A DNA stretch of 64,000 nt from Ariolimax columbianus (lineage: Eukaryota; Mollusca; Gastropoda; Stylommatophora; Arionidae): assembly GCA_036924085.1 (NCBI GenBank), contig JAVGWX010000019.1, positions 21,180,293-21,244,292 of the forward strand, written 5' to 3'. A program made the position numbers and the translations under genes. Under the pieces are notes generated by a model that was not told the DNA's origin, did not search any database, and worked only from the letters and a program-made list of their open reading frames with translations. Positions 56,182 through 64,000 of the stretch are shown in pieces. How positions within the stretch are numbered: position 1 is the first letter of the stretch; each line of letters begins with the position of its first letter.

Positions 56182-58714
56182 ACTGTCACCATTTCAACAG
56201 AATTACACTAAGCTTCAGTGTCCTATATATTATCTTAATGTCCTCATGTAACCAACCGATTCTGAGATTTAATGCGATACATAGCATCTTACTGTCTACA
56301 TATTAGCATACTATCTGAGTATCCCAACAGTAACATACACGAACAGTCACCTAACTTTACTGTCCTGCATAGCATCTTACAATCCCTATGTTAACAAACC
56401 TACCTAAAAGCATTAGTGTGCTACATAATATTTTACTGACTCAACTTTAACAGATCTAAACTGAGCTTGATGGTCCTATAAAGTATCTCACTGACGCCAC
56501 TTTAACAGACCAACTCTGATTTTTAATCACATATATAGTATCTTAGTATCAGCATGACAAAAGATGATGGCTAACACTGAGCTTTAAGGTCCTATGTAGT
56601 ATCTTACTGTCTGTATATTAACAGATGGACACCAAGATAATTGTCCTGTAAAGTATCATACTATCCCTATCTTAGCAGGCCAACAACAAGCTGTAATGTC
56701 CTACATAGTACATTACTAATTTGCATGTTAATAGCCGAACACCGAGCTTTTGGCATAGATGACGTGCATAGTTTCTTATTACACATTTGTTAGCAGACAG
56801 ACACTGAGTTTTATTCTCCTATGTAGTATTAAACTGTTTGCATGTTTACAAACCATTCCCATTTGTTAATGTCCTACATGTAATCTTACTGTCCAGAAGT
56901 TAACATACTGACACAGAGCTTAAATGACCTACTTTTTATCTTTCTGTCTCAAAAATAGCAGTCTGACACAAATCTTTAATGTCCTACCTATTGTTTTACT
57001 ATCCACACGTTATAACAGAATGAAAGCAAGCTTCACTCTTTTACATAACATCAAACTATCCACTTCTTAACACACAGACAGTGAACTTTCATTTCCTACT
57101 TATTTTCTTAATATCCACATGTTAATATACATCAACTGAGAAATAATGTTGTATATATTTTCTCACTATCCACATGAAAACAGACCAACCTCATGAATAG
57201 GTGTCCTACATAGTATATTTTTTCCCCCAAGTAAACAGACTAAAACTGAGCAGTAATGTCCTACACAGTATCTTACTCTCCGCTTGTTAACAGATCAACA
57301 CCGATCTATAATGTCCTTTATAGTATCTTACTATCCCCAGGTCAACATACCAACACAGAGCAAAAATGTCCTACATAGTATCTTACTATCTGCGTGTTAA
57401 CAGAATGACAGCTAGCATTACTTTCCCTCATAGTATTGTACTATCCACTTGTTAGCAAACGAACAGTGAGCTTTCATGTTTTACATATTTTCTTAATATT
57501 CAAATGTTAACGCATAACAACCGGGATGTAAGGTTATATATATTATCTTTCCCCTTGATCAAACATCAACACTGAGCTGTAATGTCATGCATAATATCTT
57601 GCTAATCATCATGTTTACAGACCAACACAGAGAACACATATCCTACACAATATCTTACATTTCACATGTATTAACTGACCATCACTGAGCTTTTCTGTCC
57701 TATACAGTGGGTTACCTTCCATTTGTTAACAAACAGACACCAAGAATAAATGTCCTAAACAGCATCCTGCTGTCCCCATGTCAATAGACCAACAACGAGC
57801 TGTAATGTTCTAAATAAATTTTTACTATCAATACATTAACAAACCCACACTGAGCCTTATCGCCAAAATAAAAGTATCTTCCTTTCCACAAAAAAGAGAC
57901 GCAATAGACTTAATAATGTTATCTGACTATCACCGTGCAAACAGAATGACACCGTGGTTCAATGTCCTTTATATTATCTTGATATTCACAGGACAAAAGA
58001 AGTAGACCGACAACAAACTCTACTGTCCCACATAGTATCTTACTTTTCACCTCTCAACAAACTGACCATGTCCGTTAATGTTGTACATATTATACTACTA
58101 GTCACATGTTAATAGATCCACAATCTGCTTCAATGCCCTACTTTTTATCTTTGAATCCCCATACCAGAAAAACACTTAGCTTTACTGTTATACACACTAT
58201 CTTACCATCCACATGTTAACAGACCAGCACCAAGATTTGCTACCCTAAATATTATCTTACCATCCACATGTTAACAGACCAGCACCAAGATTTGATACCC
58301 TAAATATTATTTTATTATCCACATGTTAACAGACCAGCACCGAGATTTGATACCCTACATATTATCTTACCACCCACATGTTAACAGACCAGCACCAAGA
58401 TTTGATACCCTAAATATTATCTTACCATTCACATGTTAACAGACGAGAACCGAGATTTGATACCCTACATATTATCTTACCCTCCACATGTTAACAGACC
58501 AGCATCAAGATTTGATACCCTAAATATTATCTTACAATCCATTTGATAACTGACCAATACTAAGATTGGATACCTTATATATTACTTTACTATCCACATG
58601 GCAACAGATGTAGACCGTCATGTAATTTTACAGTCTTACGTAATAACTACAATCCATAAATTAACAGACCAACACCAAAATGTGTGTTCTACATAGCATT
58701 TTACTTTCACCGTG

Positions 58715-58890
58715 TTTTAGTGAAATGAGATACCAAAGGATGAAGAGCTGAGGCAAAAGCTATGGTGCAGCCACTATGTCTTGGTAAAGATTATGGACTG
58801 CATAATGATTACTGGCCTGCAGATATAACATGACCAAATGATCCTGAACGCAAAGAGGAAAGAAGAATTTTCGCACGCTAGAGGACTAAA
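58715..58890. other. Non-satellite island in the satellite, unit 3
   Basis: Counterpart of 13700-13875, matching unit 2 more closely than unit 1. Confidence 0.5.
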
Positions 58891-59129
58891 ATTGAGTTTT
58901 AATTTCCCACATATTATCTCTTTATCTACATATTAACAGATAGACACTAAGATTTAATGGTGTACATATTATCTTACTATCCACATGTTAGGAGTCAGAT
59001 ACTGAGCTTTAATTTCTTACATAAGGTCTTACTATTTACAAATCGACAGATGCAAAGCAACTTGGAGAATTACTGTCTTGAAAATATCTTACTATCCACA
59101 TGTTAGTAGACTAACACTCAGCTTTAATG

Positions 59130-59670
59130 TCCTACATAGTATCTCACTATCAACAAATTAGCAGATTGACACCAAGTTTTAATCTTAGTTATGATATTTT
59201 ACTATTCACATGTTAGCACACCAACCGCAAGCTTGTTAGCAGTCTAACGCACAGCTTTTATGTCCTACATAGTATCTCAGTATCAACATATTAGCAGATT
59301 GACACCAAGCTTTAATCCTCTATATGATATTTTACTATTCACATGTTAGCACACCAACCGCAAGCTTGTTAGCAGTCTAACGCACAGCTTTTATGTCCTA
59401 CATAGTATCTCAGTATCAACATATTAGCAGATTGCCCTAAGCTTTAATCCTCTATATGATATTTTACTATTCACATGTTAGCACACCAACCGCAAGCTTG
59501 TTAGCAGTCTAACGCAGAGCTTTTATGTCCTACATAGTATCTCAGTATCAACATATTAGCAGATTGACACCAAGCTTTAATCCTCTATATGATATTTTAC
59601 TATTCACATGTTAGCACACCAACCGCAAGCTTGTTAGCAGTCTAACACAGAGCTTTAATGTCCTACATAG
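59130..59670. repeat. 133-bp higher-order repeat sub-array, four copies, unit 3
   Basis: AGCAGTCTAAC recurs four times between 59238 and 59650 at 133- or 132-bp steps; two copies read GCACAGC. One copy has a local change, GATTGCCCTAAGC, not seen elsewhere. Confidence 0.85.
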
Positions 59671-61703
59671 TTTCTCACTATCAACATTTTAACAGACTGA
59701 CATAAATCGTTAATCTTCTACACAGTATCTTACTATCCACATGTTAACACACACACAGCAATATTTACGTTCGTACATATAATCATACTGAACACATGTT
59801 AACCATAATAGCATTATCAACTCTCAAACCCTTCGACGGTTTGCACACACTGGCATTTTCAAACAAGCTAAACTCATACTGTGTATGTATTTGCTTAACG
59901 GCTGAATCAACAACAACAGAACCAAACAAAGGTGTTTTGCAATCAATTCTAGAGCTGCATTTATAATGCCAGTAGGAACAGTACGTAATAAGTAGTTTTG
60001 GAAATCTGTCAATACTGTAGGGTTTTACACAGTTGTACACACACGCACACACAAACGTAAAGAAATATTTGGATTCGTACAAAAAATGTATGTTTAAAAT
60101 AATAATATATGTATTACTACCATGCTTTCAATTTGGTGTATGTTAATAGTGCCAGTATTCTAATATATCATATATACAAAGAGTGACAGCAAAGAGCAAT
60201 TTTATCAATAGCTGGGCTTTAGGAATGTGTACTTTAATGTATGTTTGTTTACATTCGTTAATAGGGCAACTTATGCGTCTTATGAAATAAAGAAATAAAC
60301 AAGAAACAAACACACACTGGAATAAGGTTCAATTTAATGTTTACGTATTTCTTATGCCACATTATGAATATTATGTCCTAATATATTCAGCAAGAAGTAA
60401 ACATGCAAGATTCCATATGGCTAGTGTTATTAAAATGATGGTAATGGGTGTGCTGTTCTAAAAAAATGTACAGTTTAAAATTTGGATATGCACAATGAGA
60501 TTATCAGTCTACAGATGGTATTTTAGAGAAATGTATAACAAAAAAGTCTACATACATTTTCTTCCATATCTTTAAATCCAAGCTTGAACAATTTAAAAGC
60601 AGCACACGCGGAATATAAGCACGCTTAACCATAAATAACTTTCAGCACATGATCTTTGATTAGCTAGAAAACAGTTTCACGTCCTAGTAGTGAACTGTAT
60701 TTACACGGACAATGATTACTTCGTCATAAGGGCAATGTATTCAAAAGAAAGGGATGTAATAAATGCACTCCAATAATATACATCATTTAATAATTACATG
60801 AAAAAAAGCAAATACTTATAATAGTTAAGGTTGCGTTTAATGGAGCATACCATACGAAATTTACCTTTTTGGAAATTTCTAACATTTATTTGCATTTTAT
60901 GAATTTTATTAAATTCATTTTAAAAACAATATGCGAGTCGCTGTTACCACAACAGAGCTAACTTAAACAGGCATCAGCATATATGCTAACTCTAACCTTA
61001 CTATTAACAGCTACAGGAGCAGCCAGTGTTGTCTTCTGCCAGTTACTTGTCTAGTTCGCTCCATGACTTCGACGCCGGTCAAGGTTCAAGGTTCAGCTCT
61101 TGTGATAAGCACGGCTTTGCTGTCACAATCGTCGCCGACGAGCGCCCGGGGTCGCGAGCTGTTCCTCCCCATATGTCGTGCACGAGGACGACAACAAGCG
61201 TGAGAAATTTGGTCGGGTGGATAATTAACACCTATCGCCTTCAGTGTACAGATGCCAATGTACACGTCCATGTGGTTCTGGTGTAGGGCCATAGCTCACT
61301 CGTTCTAAGGTTTGTAACCTGGATAAAGAGGGGAGACGCCCAAGCCAGAACCTCTCACGCAAATTTTTTATGATGGGATAACTCTTAATTATATATTTTT
61401 TGTATTTGTTTGGTTATGTCCCCTGCTAGGTTTAAAGAAACACTGAATGTCAACAACATCGGCAACGAAGATGGCACACGACATAAAACTACACCCCCTC
61501 CCACGCCTTCTAACGACACAAGTTGATAGAAGATGATGATAATCATGACAATAACAATAACAAAACATTGGTCATTGACCTACAATAGAACAATTAGATA
61601 GATGTTTAAGCATACAACCATTAAGGAATGATTATTCCGTGAGATAAGCAGAAGAAAAAGTGTGATTAATGTTATTAGAGGAAATATAAGACCACACTAT
61701 ATG

Positions 61704-61809
61704 TACATGTAGAGCGTAGGATTCAACGTTGGTAGAGTGGCTGCTTCTTTCCGACTGCAATTTGTTCCAGCCAACCCAGCTGTAAACGAGTACCCGATTT
61801 ACTGTAAGG
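61704..61809 (+). mobile_element. Possible degenerate tRNA-SINE relic, unit 3
   Basis: Same A-box-like and CCAGCTGTAAACGAG words as in units 1 and 2; tentative. Confidence 0.3.
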
Positions 61810-62450
61810 AGAAATGATAGAGGAACAGGAATTGGTTTTCACAAAACCTGAAGTTTTTGATTTGATCAGAGGTTTCAATTTCTGGATTCTGTAACGAAGA
61901 CTTGCCCTTTTCTACCACAGACCGTTGTCCTTTGTACGGTATCATGTCGTATTGACCAGTTCATAGATTCGCGTGTGTATCAGAACAATGAAGATTCTAG
62001 TACCTTATCCCTGGCGGTAATAAAATAAATGTATATATCAGTGATATTGTAAGCCAAGACATAGAGGAAGGGAACTGGCTACCCCCATCTGATAAAAGCT
62101 GAAACCTCTTATAGAGAAGTTTCTACCACAGCATCCCCGACTACAGTATATTTGTAATACTTGATGTATCCTTGAATGTAAACAGCAAGTTGGCTGTGTT
62201 TGTATTCTGACATTCTCTCCTTAACATAATCAAAAGTTTGTTGGGCGGATTGTCGCTGCGGTTGGCACGTTCTCAATGCATGTTTTTGTTCATGAGCTTC
62301 ACTCCCTTTTGTATTTTGTGTTGGCCTTTAACTGGTAGTGGGCGGGGTACATTGGAATGTCTTATATGATCACAGCAGTTCATATTTATCACACATTAGT
62401 TGGTAGTCAGCATTGATTGTTGAGAGTACAGAGAAACAAGAAGACCAAAG

Positions 62451-62474
62451 TAGAGAGAGAGAAAGAGAGAGAGG
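62451..62474. repeat. GA microsatellite, unit 3
   Basis: AG run as in the other units. Confidence 0.8.
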
Positions 62475-62557
62475 ATGAAGAACAGATATAGAGATATAAA
62501 TATGTATATTGTTAGATGACTGTTAATTTGTGCAGGTGTTAAAAACAATTCGAGATA

Positions 62558-63372
62558 AATCTTCTTCTTCGTACACTGTCAGACGTTAACTTGAATTTGT
62601 TCGAAGAAAGCAGCTGTCATCCTGAGGCTGTCGACACTGCCATAGAGCTTGTCTAGTGCTGCCACTGGTGATGGCCACATCTGCTCTCTCTGGTCCTCGT
62701 ATGTCGGGCAGTTTTGCAGCAAATGCTCAGCGGCCCTTTTCCCTGTACCACCCGAGCATTCGCCAGTGCCCGTATCTTAAATTTGTTGAATAGGTGGTAC
62801 CTCCGTCTATTGTGGCCAGTCTGAAGACCACGACCTGCTCTCTTCTGTTCAACTGGTAATAGACATCGTTTTTTTGTGTAGCCAATATGTTCTGTTTCCC
62901 ATTTGGTCCTGTATCTAGCTATAATAAGCCGTTTTGACTCTTCGTATGTCATACTAGTATCTGGTTGTGGTAGTCTTGCACCCTCTTTTGCCAGTCTGTC
63001 TGCATCCATATACCTGTACATTTTTCTAGATACTTCAATTCTTCGTAGCTTGACTTTATGTCCCTCTTTCCCCACCTTGTCAAAGGCCTTCTCTAGATCC
63101 ACCCAAACCGCCACTGTATGCTTTTTCTCCTGGTAAGCATCGTCTATTTCCTGCGCTATGAGAGTGATCTGATCCTCAGTGGATCTGTGTTGTCTAAATC
63201 CTGCTTTCTGTGGAATTAATATGTGTTTTTCTTCCAAGTACCACATCAGTCTGGTGTTTATCATACGCTCCATCAGTTTACCTACACACCTCAGTAGACT
63301 GATAGGCCTGTATCCATTTGGATCTGTTCTATCTTTTTCTTTCTTTGGTACTGGTATTCGAGGTAAATGATT
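62558..63372 (-). mobile_element. Recombinant LINE A/B hybrid, unit 3
   Basis: The plus-strand left part (62558-62779) has LINE A variants, such as TACACTGTCAGACGTTAAC and TATCTTAAATTT. From 62793 it has LINE B variants, such as AGGTGGTACCTCCG and TGTGGCCAGTCTG. The switch lies within 13 identical bases, 62780-62792. The 2,056 bp between the equivalent points in unit 2 are missing, equal to the A-B spacing. Confidence 0.9.
62653..63273 (-). pseudogene. Hybrid LINE frame, 206 codons, unit 3
   Basis: Starts like LINE B (ERMINTRLMWYLEEKHILIP, VAVWVDLEKAFDKV, KMYRYM then DADRLAKEGARLPQPD). An extra T near 62875 shifts it to EHIGYTKKRCLLPVEQKRAG, and it ends in LINE A-type C-terminal sequence (NKFKIRALANARVVQGKGP). 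It is the longest frame in the window but a product of an internal deletion plus recombination; motif C is missing. Confidence 0.75.
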
Positions 63373-63873
63373 TTAACATGAAAAGGAAAAGGTAATCCTT
63401 TCGCAATCATTGATGTCGAGGTTGAAGTGTTAGAGACTTCACTGTACTAGGCCTCAGCTTTTTATGAGGTGGGGTGGCCAACTCCCGTAGTCGCCACATT
63501 TCCTTCAATGACATTTAGCGACGTACATGTTTAGTTATTAATGATAATATCATTTGACAGAGTTGAGAGTAAGTAAACCCGATTAGAAATGTGAATGAGT
63601 TTCTACAACTACATGAAAATGGTTAGAGTTAGTGTGTGACTTTATCTATGCCGAGATAGCATTTCTTGATATCATTCCTCCTGCATAGTTTTTAAGAATG
63701 AAATAGCGGATATCCTGACTTCAAAAGCCATAACAGCATGTTGTTGTTATTGTTGTTGTATTTATTGTTTTTGTAGAATGCCCGTAATATGTAAGATTAA
63801 TTTTTGGTGCGTCCTGTAAAAGACGTTAAGTGGCGGGCTGCAACAGGATGTAAGAATAGCCTTGAGAGTTTGA
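63373..63873. other. Unassigned spacer, unit 3
   Basis: Counterpart of 20280-20780. Confidence 0.5.
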
Positions 63874-64000
63874 AAGATTAGTTGGCAGGGGCATAAACTT
63901 AAACATAAAGATACACCTAAGTACCTAGGAATTACAATGTATCGCACATTGTCCTACAAAGAACACTGTGATCCGGTGAAACAACAAGTTAGCACAATCA
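63874..64000 (+). pseudogene. Host LINE RT thumb fragment, cut by window end
   Basis: KDTPKYLGITMYRTLSYKEH and on to QQVSTI, where the window stops just before the expected next unit junction. Confidence 0.7.

Larger units (their letters stand above)
54400..59800. repeat. 55-bp satellite array, unit 3
   Basis: Same architecture as unit 2, with a homogeneous patch at 55005-55460 about one monomer shorter and a different arrangement of variant monomers (for example ACACATAGCTTG against ACACAGAGCTTG). Confidence 0.9.
59801..62557. other. Unassigned AT-rich region, unit 3
   Basis: Counterpart of 14641-17408; no recognisable gene. The GAT-rich run near 61530 is six bases shorter than in unit 1. 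Confidence 0.6.
43677..64000 (+). repeat. Macrosatellite unit 3 (20,324 bp, cut by window end)
   Basis: Third copy; the window stops six bases before the next expected junction, so the array may continue. Private changes are a 759-bp loss at about 48455 that removes most of an RT region, a 14-base G run at 48316-48329, and a 2,056-bp loss at 62780-62792 through recombination of LINEs A and B. It has four 133-bp higher-order repeats. Confidence 0.95.

Noticed and set aside
53..64000. Pure assembly duplication of one locus
   Set aside because: Each copy has private deletions of 0.5-2 kb and many point differences, so they are distinct sequences; collapse or haplotype stacking cannot be fully excluded without reads.

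Overview
The window looks like repetitive nuclear DNA from an animal, most likely a marine invertebrate such as a mollusc. That placement rests only on the mix of retrotransposon families: a CR1-like LINE, RNase H-encoding I-group LINEs and a tRNA-derived SINE. It is AT-rich, has no intact host gene, no rRNA or functional tRNA gene, and nothing bacterial. Every protein similarity I can read belongs to a dead non-LTR retrotransposon. Family assignments are from recognised motifs, not searches.

The overall layout is a macrosatellite: three head-to-tail copies of a 20-23 kb unit. In the phase chosen here they are unit 1 = 53-20913 (20,861 bp), unit 2 = 20914-43676 (22,763 bp) and unit 3 = 43677-64000 (six bases short of its next boundary; 20,330 bp when completed). 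Copies look about 99% identical by eye outside indels. The first 52 bases are not repeat sequence, so an array edge lies at 52/53. The right edge is not in the window.

Each unit, in order, holds: a near full-length dead CR1-like LINE (minus strand) nested inside an older plus-strand LINE; the C-terminal end of that host LINE; an I-group LINE with RT and RNase H; a micro-fragment of the same family; a CR1 RT fragment; another I-group RNase H fragment; and a plus-strand RTE-like tail ending in a GAT microsatellite. Then come about 2.3 kb of unassigned sequence, a CR1 3' end, one or two I-group 3' ends, and a 4-5.5 kb satellite of about 55-bp monomers. The satellite contains a SINE and a 55-bp micro-LINE, both with target-site duplications, and a 133-bp higher-order sub-array. 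The unit closes with about 2.7 kb of unassigned AT-rich sequence, two tandem I-group LINEs (A and B, minus strand), and the RT fragment of the host LINE, which runs into the next unit.

The units differ by large private indels. Unit 1 lacks 1,928 bp (an I-group fragment plus part of the satellite) and about 101 bp of the CR1 fragment. Unit 2 lacks 507 bp. Unit 3 lacks 759 bp of an RT region and 2,056 bp by recombination between LINEs A and B. Shared lesions (EN GDFN to GHFN, RT LADD, a common RT stop) show that the elements were dead before the unit was amplified. Variant sharing differs between blocks, pointing to exchange or gene conversion after amplification. I see no gene system acting together; the interest is in structure and array evolution.
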